Of a stretch of DNA of 64,000 nucleotides, positions 1 to 8,101 are shown one piece after another. The position numbers and the translations under genes are program-made. The DNA is from Planctomycetota bacterium (GTDB taxonomy: Bacteria > Planctomycetota > PUPC01 > JACPCR01), in contig JAQBXN010000023.1 of assembly GCA_027625095.1 (NCBI GenBank), positions 18,764-82,763 of the forward strand, written 5' to 3'. The notes beneath the pieces are model-generated. The model did not search any database and was not told the origin of the DNA. It was given only the letters and a program-made list of their open reading frames with translations. The stretch's first letter is position 1; each line of letters begins with the position of its first letter.

Positions 1-530
1 GCGATACGACCTGGATGGTCGACCTCATGGATCTGGCGCGTGGCGATAATCGCGTCGGCTATCTCCGCACGTGGGTGCATTCCGACAAGGCTCAGAAGCT
101 GCAGCTCCAGGTTGGCTCAGACGATGGCATCAAGGTCTGGCTCAACAACAAAGTTGTCCACACCAATGATGCCAACCGGGGCATCAAACCCGGCGATGAT
201 AAAATTGACGTCGACCTCAAGGCTGGATGGAACGAAGTCCTGATGAAAATCCGCCAGGGCGGCGGCTCCTGGGCCGCATGCGCTCGCTTCCGCGCGACCG
301 ACGGCAAAGGAGCCACAGGTCTCATCCTCCCAGGCGACAAGGGCAGCCTCGAAGCGGCCATCAAAGATCTCCAGGATCCCAAACAAAGTCAGAACGCCGC
401 TGCCGCCCTGATCACCATGTGCATCGCCGCACCTGATAAAGCCAAAGAACAGAATAGCGCGCTCAAGGCCGCCTTCGGCATCATCAAGGACAACGGCCTC
501 AAAGAAGCTGCCCGTCCGCTGGCGAAGTAA
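1..530 (+). CDS. C-terminal end of a secreted HEAT-type protein (5' truncated)
   Basis: The reading frame is open from base 3 and runs off the left edge; only about 175 C-terminal residues are present. They match the beta-rich module seen twice in the protein at 4002-7295: GDNRVGYLRTWV, then VGSDDGIKVWLNNK, then a DLKAGWNEVLMKI segment and a final RFRATDGKGATGL. A short alpha-helical tail (EAAIKDLQDPKQSQNAAAALI and following) resembles HEAT-type helices. The shared 'SDDG.K.WLN' core suggests a carbohydrate-binding or PA14-like beta sandwich, but I cannot name the family. The gene is probably a paralogue of the 4002 gene, two oxidoreductase genes away, so a duplicated block is likely. Function unknown; cell-surface or periplasmic location is inferred from the full-length paralogue. 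Confidence 0.75.
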   Translation, partial: DTTWMVDLMDLARGDNRVGYLRTWVHSDKAQKLQLQVGSDDGIKVWLNNKVVHTNDANRGIKPGDDKIDVDLKAGWNEVLMKIRQGGGSWAACARFRATDGKGATGLILPGDKGSLEAAIKDLQDPKQSQNAAAALITMCIAAPDKAKEQNSALKAAFGIIKDNGLKEAARPLAK

Positions 531-598
531 GAGCCTTTGCAGCCTGAGATCGAACAAACATAATCGTCGTGTGCGCTTCCCTCACGGTCGATCTGAAT

Positions 599-619
599 GA
601 ACAGGCTGGAAGCCCGTTC
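599..619. repeat. REP-like hairpin
   Basis: GAACAGGCT-GGA-AGCCCGTTC, a 9-bp stem with one A-C mismatch and a 3-nt loop, about 70 nt after the preceding stop codon. It could act as a weak terminator or be a dispersed palindromic repeat; there is no T-run. Confidence 0.45.
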
Positions 620-659
620 TACGACGAATTGCCCGGTAGATGTGACTGCATCACATCAA

Positions 660-706
660 TCTTGTATTCCAACACTCCACTGTTCCCCCACTACTCCACT
701 CTTCAA
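660..706. repeat. CTCCA-type degenerate array
   Basis: A run of AACACTCCACTG..CCACTACTCCACTC units directly in front of the start codon of the next gene, where a Shine-Dalgarno sequence would be expected. Same family as the arrays at 2542-2611 and 3936-3993. Confidence 0.5.
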
Positions 707-708
707 TC

Positions 709-1977
709 ATGTCATCTACCACCCGCCGCAAATTCCTGAAGGCAGCTGCAGCAACGGCTGCTGCCCCTTACGTGATCACCTCCTCCGCCCTCGGGGCAAA
801 CGGTCGTCCACCCGCCAGCGAACGAATCACATTTGGATTCATCGGCATTGGCGGAATGGGCAACGGCAACATGGAGAGCTTCATTGGATTCCCGGAAGTC
901 CAGGGCATCGCTGTCAGTGACGTCGATACCAACCATCGAAACGCGGCACAGGCCAAGGTTGAAAAACAATACTCAAACGAGAAAGAAAGCGGCAATTACA
1001 AGGGCTGCGATGCATACGTCGACTTTCGTGAACTGACCGCTCGCACCGATATCGATGCGGTCATGATCGCCACACCGGACCACTGGCACGCGCTGACGGC
1101 CATTGACGCTGCAAAGAATGGTAAAGACATCTACTGCGAAAAACCGATGTCGCTGACTATCGGGGAAGGCCGCGCCATGGTGAATGCCGTCCGGCGTTAC
1201 GGACGTGTCTTGCAGGTCGGCAGCCAACAGAGGTCGTCCAGTAATTTCCGGTTCGCCTGCGAGATGGTGCAGAGCGGCCGTATCGGCAAAGTTCACAGCG
1301 TATACGTCAGCGTTGGTGGTCCCTCCGGCGATTGCTATCTGTCGGCACAGCCAGTGCCGGAAGGACTCGACTGGGATCGGTGGATCGGCCCGGCCCCGTG
1401 GCGGCCTTACAACAAGGGGCTCCATCCATTCAGTTGGCGCTCTTACCGGGATTTTTCCGGAGGTGGAATGACCGACTGGGGTGCGCATCACTTCGACATC
1501 GCACAATGGGGACTCGGCATGCAATACACCGGGCCGGTTGAGATCCTCCCACCAGACGGCAAAGACGTGAAGCTGCTCACCTACAAATACGCGAACGGCG
1601 TTACCATGTATCACGGCGGCGGTTCGAAGGGGGTCAAGTTTGTGGGTTCGGACGGCTGGGTCGAAGTCGCCCGAGGTTACCTGAAGACTTTCCCCGAAAA
1701 CCTTATGGCCACGCCGACCCAGCCGGGCGAGGTGCACCTGTACGAAAGCAATAATCACCGCGGTAACCTGCTCGACTGTATCAGGTCCCGCAAGAAGACA
1801 ATCTGCGATGTCGAAATAGGCTGTCGCTCCGTTTCGGTCTGCCACCTGGGCAACCTCGCCTACTGGCTCAAACGACCACTCAAGTGGAATCCCGACAAAG
1901 AAGAATTCCTAAACGACCCCGAGGCCAACCGCTGGCTGGATCGCCCAAAACGCGGCGAATGGAAACTGGAAGTTTGA
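709..1977 (+). CDS. Tat-exported Gfo/Idh/MocA family oxidoreductase
   Basis: A 422-residue NAD(P)-dependent oxidoreductase-like protein. The N-terminus carries a twin-arginine signal (STTRRKFLKAAAATAAAP, residues 3-20), so it is predicted to leave the cytoplasm folded. A Rossmann motif follows (FGFIGIGGMGNGN, about residue 43), then the family motif EKPMSLT (about residue 145) and the C-terminal alpha/beta domain with GGGMTDWGAHHFDIAQWGLG. This is the planctomycete-type exported subfamily; substrates are usually sugars, inositols or their derivatives but cannot be assigned here. It is a clear paralogue of the product of 2612-3889, sharing the EKP region, the WGPAP-type segment and the C-terminal RPLKWNP motif. 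No Shine-Dalgarno is visible; a CTCCA-rich array precedes the ATG. Confidence 0.92.
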   Translation: MSSTTRRKFLKAAAATAAAPYVITSSALGANGRPPASERITFGFIGIGGMGNGNMESFIGFPEVQGIAVSDVDTNHRNAAQAKVEKQYSNEKESGNYKGCDAYVDFRELTARTDIDAVMIATPDHWHALTAIDAAKNGKDIYCEKPMSLTIGEGRAMVNAVRRYGRVLQVGSQQRSSSNFRFACEMVQSGRIGKVHSVYVSVGGPSGDCYLSAQPVPEGLDWDRWIGPAPWRPYNKGLHPFSWRSYRDFSGGGMTDWGAHHFDIAQWGLGMQYTGPVEILPPDGKDVKLLTYKYANGVTMYHGGGSKGVKFVGSDGWVEVARGYLKTFPENLMATPTQPGEVHLYESNNHRGNLLDCIRSRKKTICDVEIGCRSVSVCHLGNLAYWLKRPLKWNPDKEEFLNDPEANRWLDRPKRGEWKLEV

Positions 1978-1980
1978 GCA

Positions 1981-2032
1981 GAATGGAGTGGTGGAGGGAT
2001 GGAGGGATGGAGTGTCGGAGTTTTGGCGTGTC
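1981..2032. repeat. GGAG/GGATGGAG array, left arm
   Basis: Degenerate units of about 8 bp (TGGAGTGG, TGGAGGGA, TGGAGTGT, CGGAG). Bases 1982-1997 are the inverse complement of 2598-2613 with one mismatch, so the two arrays form long inverted repeats around the four-helix-bundle gene. Confidence 0.6.
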
Positions 2033-2088
2033 GGAATGAGCCTTGGCCTGGGTGCCGCATCAAGAATTCGGATCTCGAAGGGAGAACC

Positions 2089-2541
2089 ATGAATAGACGC
2101 AACAGGAATCGCGGTTATCAACAATTGCGTGTATGGGAAGATGCGATTGAGCTCTACGTACTGACGACAAGGGTGTTCAAACGCACTTCCTTCGAGATGG
2201 GGCGTCTTGTGTCGCAGGCATACGCGTCAGTTGATTCGGTGCATCGGAATATCGCAGAAGGCTATTGTCGCAAATCTATTCGAGAGTATTTCCAGTTCTT
2301 GAATATTGCATTGAGTTCTCTTGGCAAATCCGTTTCCAGCTTCATTGCTTACAGAAAAGCAGATCAGTTGTCTGAACAGAACTTCGAGTCCCTGGATTCC
2401 CTCGCCTACAAACTCGAGAACGGCCTGATCAAATTGGTCGAGAGCCTCGAGCGCAAAAGAGATCAGGGAGACTGGACAGACACCTTCATAGTCCAGGAGA
2501 GCAACGCCATATACGACTCAGAAGCACCTACCTCCGACTAA
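2089..2541 (+). CDS. four helix bundle protein (23S rRNA IVS protein family)
   Basis: A 150-residue protein with the family pattern YQQLRVWEDAIELYV near the start, IAEGYCRKS in the middle and EYFQFLNIALSSLGKS after it. These match the four-helix-bundle family first found in intervening sequences inside 23S rRNA genes of Leptospira and Coxiella. The ATG at 2089 has a good ribosome site (GAAGGGAG, 5 nt upstream), which is better than the longer in-frame start at 1999 that would translate repeat DNA. The biochemical role of the family is unsettled. The gene sits between two paralogous oxidoreductase genes and is flanked by inverted GGAG/CTCC arrays, like a small inserted cassette. Confidence 0.85.
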   Translation: MNRRNRNRGYQQLRVWEDAIELYVLTTRVFKRTSFEMGRLVSQAYASVDSVHRNIAEGYCRKSIREYFQFLNIALSSLGKSVSSFIAYRKADQLSEQNFESLDSLAYKLENGLIKLVESLERKRDQGDWTDTFIVQESNAIYDSEAPTSD

Positions 2542-2611
2542 ACTCCACCCCTCCACCACTCCTCCACTCCACCTCTCCACTCCTCCACCACTCCACTCCT
2601 CCACCCCTCCA
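2542..2611. repeat. CTCC/CTCCACC array, right arm
   Basis: About 70 nt made almost only of CTCC, CACC and ACTCCTCC units, running from the stop of the four-helix-bundle gene to the start of the next gene. The end (2598-2613) is inverse-complementary to 1982-1997. In the transcript it reads as repeated CCUCC, the same letters as the 16S anti-Shine-Dalgarno core. Confidence 0.65.
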
Positions 2612-3889
2612 TTGTCCCTCCCTCTCAAAACCACACGACGCCGCATCATAACCGCCACCGCTGCCGGAATCGGCGCGATGGCAGGTGCGTACGTCATAAA
2701 GTCACAGGCGAAGAAGCGGCCACCACCGAGCGAGCGAATCACGCTGGGCATTATCGGCCTCGGCGAGATGGGCAGCCTGCACCTTGGGCTGTTCTTCGGA
2801 TTCGAGGAAGTTCAGATACTCGCGGTCTGCGATGTAGACCAATCGTATCGGGAAAGGGATGTAGACCGTCTGGACCGTTTGTATTCACTGCAGGCTGGAA
2901 AAAGAGGCTCTTACAAAGCAACGAAGGGGTATCGCGATTACCGTGAACTGCTCGCCCGTGATGACATTGACGCAGTCCTTATTGCCACCCCTGAACACTG
3001 GCACGGAATCATGGGCGTCGATGCGGCGCGAAGTGGCAAGGACATTTATGGAGAAAAACCGCTTTGCCAGACCATAGGCGAATCCCGCGAGCTGGTAAGA
3101 GCTGTAAGGCGATACAGCACCGTGTTCCAGACCGGAAGCCACCAGCGTTCGAACGGGACCTTCCGCTTCGCATGCGAAATGGTTCGCAGCGGCCGTATTG
3201 GCCGCGTCCACACCGTCTATGTCGGCTGCGGTGGCCCCTCCGAAGATTGTTATCTGCCTGAAGAGCCCGTGCCCGCGGGACTCGACTGGGAGATGTGGCT
3301 CGGGCCCGCCCCCTATCGGCCATACAACTCCAAACTCCACCCTCAGTCGTGGCGGCCGTTTCGTGATTTTTCCGGCGGAGGGATGACCGACTGGGGCGCG
3401 CACATGTTCGACATCGCCCAATGGGGGCTCGGCATGGACGACACCGGCCCGACCGAGATCATGCCACCCGACGAAGAGCATCCGAACCTCAGATTCAGAT
3501 ACGCCAACGGTACGGACATGATTCACGATCCGGAAACTACAGGCGTCCGATTCGCAGGCATCGATGGTGAGATCGAAGTCAACCGTGGCTACCTGAAAAC
3601 AACTCCGGAGCACCTGTCGAGGGAGTCCACCCGGCCCGGCGAAGTCTTCCTCCCCGCCAGCGAGAACCATCGGGCCAACTGGCTCGAATGCATCCGAACA
3701 CGCCGAAACCCCATCTGTGATGTCGAGACCGGGTGTCGCTCAGTAAGCGTCTGCCACCTGGGCAACATCGCCTTTTGGTTAAACCGCCCCCTGAAGTGGA
3801 ATCCAGTGACCGAACAGTTCATCGATGACGAAGCAGCCAACAGACTCTTGGACCGCCCCCGCCGAAGCCCATGGAACATTTATACGTAA
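2612..3889 (+). CDS. Gfo/Idh/MocA family oxidoreductase with Tat-like signal (paralogue of 709 gene)
   Basis: A 425-residue oxidoreductase. TTG at 2612 gives SLPLKTTRRRIITATAAG, a twin-arginine-like leader aligned with that of the 709 gene; no ATG would retain it, so TTG is preferred although the start lies at the very end of a CTCC array and may have been altered by it. The Rossmann motif is LGIIGLGEMGS, the catalytic family motif GEKPLCQT, and the C-terminal domain has GGGMTDWGAHMFDIAQWGLG. Most of the protein can be aligned to the 709 product without gaps, pointing to tandem duplication followed by insertion of the intervening gene. Substrate unknown; probably sugar or polyol. Confidence 0.9.
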   Translation: MSLPLKTTRRRIITATAAGIGAMAGAYVIKSQAKKRPPPSERITLGIIGLGEMGSLHLGLFFGFEEVQILAVCDVDQSYRERDVDRLDRLYSLQAGKRGSYKATKGYRDYRELLARDDIDAVLIATPEHWHGIMGVDAARSGKDIYGEKPLCQTIGESRELVRAVRRYSTVFQTGSHQRSNGTFRFACEMVRSGRIGRVHTVYVGCGGPSEDCYLPEEPVPAGLDWEMWLGPAPYRPYNSKLHPQSWRPFRDFSGGGMTDWGAHMFDIAQWGLGMDDTGPTEIMPPDEEHPNLRFRYANGTDMIHDPETTGVRFAGIDGEIEVNRGYLKTTPEHLSRESTRPGEVFLPASENHRANWLECIRTRRNPICDVETGCRSVSVCHLGNIAFWLNRPLKWNPVTEQFIDDEAANRLLDRPRRSPWNIYT

Positions 3890-3935
3890 TGCTTAATGAG
3901 TAAGTTGCGATGGCAACACTCGGTCAAGCATCCCA

Positions 3936-3993
3936 ATTCATCCAAACATTCAGTCCTCCGACACTCCAGTTCTCCATCTCTCCATCCCTCCAA
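3936..3993. repeat. CTCC-type degenerate array
   Basis: CTCCGACACTCCAG, CTCCATC and CTCCATCCCTCC units just before the ATG at 4002; a small GTTGC/GCAAC hairpin lies at 3904-3917. It is the third array of this family placed in a leader in the first 4 kb. Confidence 0.5.
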
Positions 3994-4001
3994 CCGGATA
4001 T

Positions 4002-7000
4002 ATGAAAACGACCACACTATCACTCACTATCTTATTCATTACTCATTACCCATTAGGGGCCGAAGGCCCTGACGTAAACGCGCTTATCGCCGAGTTCAAA
4101 GGCGAGACGACCGCGATCGAACGAAGTCCGGAACAGCTTGTCTCGGCATACACCACGGTGATTCAGTCTCTGCTGCCTGCGCTGGGTTCGGAAGAGATAG
4201 GTGAACGCAACTCGCCTCAACAGACCCTTCAGGCAATATGCTGGCACGCATCGAGACCGGGCGCGGAAGCTGAGCGTGTTGGGGTTTGCAAAGCTATCGG
4301 CTCATCGCTGGGGCCAAAAACGCCTGAATTCGCCCGCCACTGGCTGCTCAAACAGATCGAACACATCGGACGGGAAGAATCGGTAGACACTCTGGCATCA
4401 CTTCTTGATGAAGAGGATGCCACCATCCGTGAACGCGCCCGGCGTGCTATCCAGAACAATTCATCGCCAAAGGCCGGCGTGAAGATTCGTGAACAGCTCG
4501 AAAAGTCCACAGACCCGGTATGGCAGCTCTCGCTGCTGAATTCGCTGGTCTATAGAAAGGAAATTTCCAGTGAATCCGTCTTTCTGAAATACGCGAAGGA
4601 CGATAACGAATCCCTCCGATCCTCAGCCATCCAGGGTCTGTCGCTTATTGGTTCAACGCAAGGTGCCGAGGTGATAGCGGCTGCCATGAGCCAAGGATCG
4701 GATCGTGCCCAGGCCATAGCCTCCGATGCCTACCTTCGCCTTGCAGACAAGCTGACTGAGATGGACAAGAAGGCCGAGGCTCTCGCCATCTACAAAAAAT
4801 TGCTCGACACGGCTGGCCATCGGAAGTGCGCAGCGGTTATCGGGGTCGGCCGAGCGGGAGGCACCGACGAGCTTCCACTTCTCTTCACATCTTTGCAGGA
4901 CGCGGATCCCAAAGTGGTCGGTGCGGGCAAAGCCGCGCTCGCGCTCCTGCCGGGCAAGGAGGTCAGCAGCGCTATCGTGGAGCGACTCAAGACAGCAGAT
5001 GCCGATCTCAAAATTGCCCTGCTCGAGGCCCTCGCTGAAAGTGCGGACGAGGCGATCTTGCCGGTCTTCCTTGAATCGTTGAAAGATGCGGACCAGGGAG
5101 TGCGCATCGCTGCCCTGAGCGGCATGGGGCGTCTGGCCTCGGCTAGCGCCGTGCCCGCACTCGTTGAATCCATTGCCCGCTCGAAAGAGAAGGAGCTTGA
5201 AGCCGCGCGCAATGCCCTGGCGATCATCCCGGGCGATGCCGTCATCGATCAGCTCACGCGGGCCATTGACAGTTCAGATTCAGAGAGTCGGGTCAAACTT
5301 ATTCAGACACTTGCCACCCGCCCATCTGACAAGGTTGAAACCTACCTGAAGAAGACCGCCATGGACAAGGATGTCGGGGTGCGTATCGCCTCCCTGTTGA
5401 TTCTGAAAAAGTTGACCACCGTAGAAGATTTGCCATTCCTGCTTGGACGTCTTGTTGTCGCGGAAACAGACGACGAAAGTGAGGCCGTGCAGGCGGGAGT
5501 CTTCGCCGTTTTCGGCCGCGCTGAGGACAAGCAGAAGGTCGTCGACGACATCATGGCCCAGTACAAGACCTCGGCGAAGCCCGCCCAGGTGGCCATCCTG
5601 AAGCTCATCGGCCTGACCGGCATCACAGAATCATTGGGCGCTTTGCGCACCGCCTGGAAATCAGAAGACAAAGACATCAAAGAGGCCGCCCTGCGTGGCA
5701 TGACCGAATGGCCAAACCTCGGTGCTTCAGAAGATCTGCTTAAAATTGTCAAGGAAGGTGACGATCTGATTCATAAAGTGCTGGCCTTCCGCGGCTTTAA
5801 TCGCATGGTTGGCGCCGCTGCTGCTGAAACCCCTGAATCAGCTATCGATATGTTGAAGGCTGCCTTAGAGGTCGCGCCCAGGAACGATGAGAAAGTGCTT
5901 GCTATCGGCACCATCGGCAATATCGGACATCCCAAGGCGCTCGAAGTCCTGTTGCCACATGTCAGTAACGAGGAAATACAAAGCGAATCAGCGGCTGCGA
6001 TATTCAAAGTGGTCGAGACGCTCGGCCTTGCGAGTACTGCAGAATCCCTCGCAACGCTCGAGACACTGAAGACCACAGTGAAATCAGACAAGGACAAGGC
6101 AAGAGCTGACAGCCTGATCCAGAAAATCCAAATCCATGAAAACCATATTCACACCTGGCTCTACGCCGGCCCTTTTTCTCAGAACGGGAAGCAGGAAAAA
6201 GACCTTTATGACATCGCGTTTCTACCCGAGACAAAACCCAACGAAGCGAGCTGGAAAAGAGTGGAAACGCTGCCAGAGACCAACGATTCCTGGAAACTTG
6301 ATCTCCACAAATTTGGCAGAGGTGATCACCGTGTCGGCTACCTCCGCACCTGGGTGCGAGTGGAGAATCCGGCAAAGGCATCGCTCGAAGTTGGAAGTGA
6401 TGACGGTGTCAAAGCCTGGCTTAATGGCAAAGAGGTCCTGGTATTCAAAGGCAACCGGGCCATCGCGGCGGGGGCGAGCAAAGTCAACGTCGATCTCGCC
6501 GCAGGCTGGAATCTTCTCCAGCTCAAGATCACCAATGCCACCGCATCCTGGGACGCGAGTGCCCGATTCCGCGCCGAAGACGGATCAGGGTTGAATGGCC
6601 TGCTGACGTTCGATGATGCGAACTGCGCCGAGACCATGCTTGCAGACATGGCCGTCGAAAAGCCAGCAGACAATCTCGTGGATGCGTCCATCGATGTTGC
6701 ATTCGCTGCAGCCAGGGTCGACGAACAGAAGCAGATTGTAGATGCGCTTGCAAAGCTGACCCAGGATGAGGCTGTGCTGGAAAGAGCCGAGATCGTCCTT
6801 GCCGATTCGAGCGAAGTTGCGGACTTCATTCTCGAATGGGAGGTGGCCGGCCCCTACACCAAGCCAGACAAATCAGGCAAACTATTCACCACTGCCTTCC
6901 CACCTGAAGACCCCGATTCAAAGGACGTGAATTGGAAGAATGTGAAGGCTGAAGGACAGATCGTACTACTCGAACGTCTCATCGGCGGGGACAACCGTGT

Positions 7001-7295
7001 CGCCTACCTGCGCGCTTGGATCCGGTCCAAAAGAAAGGCGGACGCCCTGCTCGAAATCGGGACGGACGACGGCTGCAAGGTCTGGCTCAATGGCAAACTC
7101 ATTCACAAAGTTGAGCGAAACCGAGCCGTCAGAATCGGGGAAGACAAAGTCAACGTCACCCTCGAACAGGGCATCAATCCGATCATGCTCTCAGTCTACA
7201 ACAGCGGAGGCGGCTGGTCCGCAGTCGTCCGAGTGAGGGCCAGGAATGGCAAGCATCTGCCGGGATTGAGGTATCTGTCGAAGGCGCCTCAGTGA
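4002..7295 (+). CDS. secreted HEAT-repeat protein with two C-terminal beta modules
   Basis: A 1097-residue protein with a short signal peptide (MKTTTLSLTILFITHYPLGA). Residues about 40-700 are HEAT/PBS-lyase-like helical repeats, seen as recurrent patterns such as ALLEALAESADEAILPVFL and AALSGMGRLASASAVPALVE. Two related beta modules follow at about 711-866 and 942-1097, each opening with AGPF/AGPY and carrying GDHRVGYLRTWV or GDNRVAYLRAWI, then G(S/T)DDG.K.WLNGK. The same module ends the partial gene at the left edge. HEAT arrays usually serve as protein-binding scaffolds; the beta modules look like ligand- or glycan-binding sandwiches. No catalytic residues are evident. Part of the signal-peptide coding region is repeat-like (see findings). 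Confidence 0.8.
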   Translation: MKTTTLSLTILFITHYPLGAEGPDVNALIAEFKGETTAIERSPEQLVSAYTTVIQSLLPALGSEEIGERNSPQQTLQAICWHASRPGAEAERVGVCKAIGSSLGPKTPEFARHWLLKQIEHIGREESVDTLASLLDEEDATIRERARRAIQNNSSPKAGVKIREQLEKSTDPVWQLSLLNSLVYRKEISSESVFLKYAKDDNESLRSSAIQGLSLIGSTQGAEVIAAAMSQGSDRAQAIASDAYLRLADKLTEMDKKAEALAIYKKLLDTAGHRKCAAVIGVGRAGGTDELPLLFTSLQDADPKVVGAGKAALALLPGKEVSSAIVERLKTADADLKIALLEALAESADEAILPVFLESLKDADQGVRIAALSGMGRLASASAVPALVESIARSKEKELEAARNALAIIPGDAVIDQLTRAIDSSDSESRVKLIQTLATRPSDKVETYLKKTAMDKDVGVRIASLLILKKLTTVEDLPFLLGRLVVAETDDESEAVQAGVFAVFGRAEDKQKVVDDIMAQYKTSAKPAQVAILKLIGLTGITESLGALRTAWKSEDKDIKEAALRGMTEWPNLGASEDLLKIVKEGDDLIHKVLAFRGFNRMVGAAAAETPESAIDMLKAALEVAPRNDEKVLAIGTIGNIGHPKALEVLLPHVSNEEIQSESAAAIFKVVETLGLASTAESLATLETLKTTVKSDKDKARADSLIQKIQIHENHIHTWLYAGPFSQNGKQEKDLYDIAFLPETKPNEASWKRVETLPETNDSWKLDLHKFGRGDHRVGYLRTWVRVENPAKASLEVGSDDGVKAWLNGKEVLVFKGNRAIAAGASKVNVDLAAGWNLLQLKITNATASWDASARFRAEDGSGLNGLLTFDDANCAETMLADMAVEKPADNLVDASIDVAFAAARVDEQKQIVDALAKLTQDEAVLERAEIVLADSSEVADFILEWEVAGPYTKPDKSGKLFTTAFPPEDPDSKDVNWKNVKAEGQIVLLERLIGGDNRVAYLRAWIRSKRKADALLEIGTDDGCKVWLNGKLIHKVERNRAVRIGEDKVNVTLEQGINPIMLSVYNSGGGWSAVVRVRARNGKHLPGLRYLSKAPQ

Positions 7296-7363
7296 GGCAA
7301 AGGCTGAAATCCTCTTGGGATTCCTTAGAATATCGAGGTTTCTTGACTGATAAGGAATGCGTC

Positions 7364-8029
7364 ATGAACCAGAACTCCATCTACATCCAGGAAGAACTCA
7401 GAATTCCGATGGACATTGACTGCCTGGAGAAATTCCGCAAATGGGCGATGTCAGAGGAGTTTCCAAAGAAAGGCATCTCCTATTTTGGAGGCGATATTGA
7501 CGTAGATATGAGTCCTGCAGAATTAAACAACAATAAGGTCACTATTGAATTCGCGACTGCTTTGAAATTGCTGCTTGAGGAAGACAGTGAGCTGTTCGTC
7601 GAAACAGTCCTTCTCACAAACATCGCAGCCGAGCTTTCAACCTGCCCCGATCTTTTCTTCATTTCTCACGAGACCATTGAATCTGATCTCGTCCAGTTCG
7701 TGCAGAGTGTATCCAACCCGGATCAACTGGTGGAAGTCATGGGCTCTCCCGACATGACTTTGGAGGTGGTCAGCCGGTCATCGGTAAAGAAAGACACAGT
7801 AACCCTGCGTAGCCGGTATTTCCAGGCCGGGGTGAAAGAATACTGGATCGCAGATATCCGCGGTCCTGAAATTGAATTTCGGATCCTCAGGAGAGGGGAA
7901 TCCGATTGGTTAGTGCCGGAAAGTGCTGGCGGTTGGCAGCACTCCGATGTCTTTCGGAGAGAATTCCAACTCTCTCGAACGAAAGGTCGCAGCGGGCAGT
8001 GGCGGTACCGGGTTGAATCGAGGTCTTGA
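7364..8029 (+). CDS. Uma2 family (DUF820) restriction-endonuclease-like protein
   Basis: A 221-residue protein whose C-terminal half has the Uma2 signature DMTLEVVSRSSVKKDTVTLR, followed by YFQAGVKEYWIAD. These are the D, E-x-(S/V) and KEYW elements of the PD-(D/E)XK-like fold. The ATG at 7364 follows TAAGGA with 7-nt spacing, so it is chosen over the in-frame codon at 7292. Uma2 genes occur in large, rapidly expanding families in cyanobacteria and PVC bacteria and their natural role is not established. The gene runs towards the RNB gene, with a palindromic repeat between the two stops. Confidence 0.85.
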   Translation: MNQNSIYIQEELRIPMDIDCLEKFRKWAMSEEFPKKGISYFGGDIDVDMSPAELNNNKVTIEFATALKLLLEEDSELFVETVLLTNIAAELSTCPDLFFISHETIESDLVQFVQSVSNPDQLVEVMGSPDMTLEVVSRSSVKKDTVTLRSRYFQAGVKEYWIADIRGPEIEFRILRRGESDWLVPESAGGWQHSDVFRREFQLSRTKGRSGQWRYRVESRS

Positions 8030-8040
8030 ATCGCCGCGCT

Positions 8041-8098
8041 GGTTTGTAACCTGCGATATCAGGTCCGTGAAGATGGCAGGTTGAAAAACCTATCCCAC
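8041..8098. repeat. AACCTGC palindromic repeat between convergent genes
   Basis: Arms GGTTTGTAACCTGC (8041-8054) and GCAGGTTGAAAAACC (8076-8090) form an imperfect hairpin; CATCC-like flank TATCCCAC follows. The minus-strand reading closely matches the repeat at 55638-55689. Its place between two stops would allow it to act as a terminator. Confidence 0.6.
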
Positions 8099-8101
8099 AT
8101 T

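Noticed and set aside
973..1845. 290-codon minus-strand frame
   Set aside because: Antisense shadow of the first Gfo/Idh gene; a similar shadow occurs in its paralogue at 2885-3670.
1999..2088. longer start of the four-helix-bundle gene
   Set aside because: The added 30 residues would be translated from the GGAG array, and the ATG at 2089 has a clear ribosome site.
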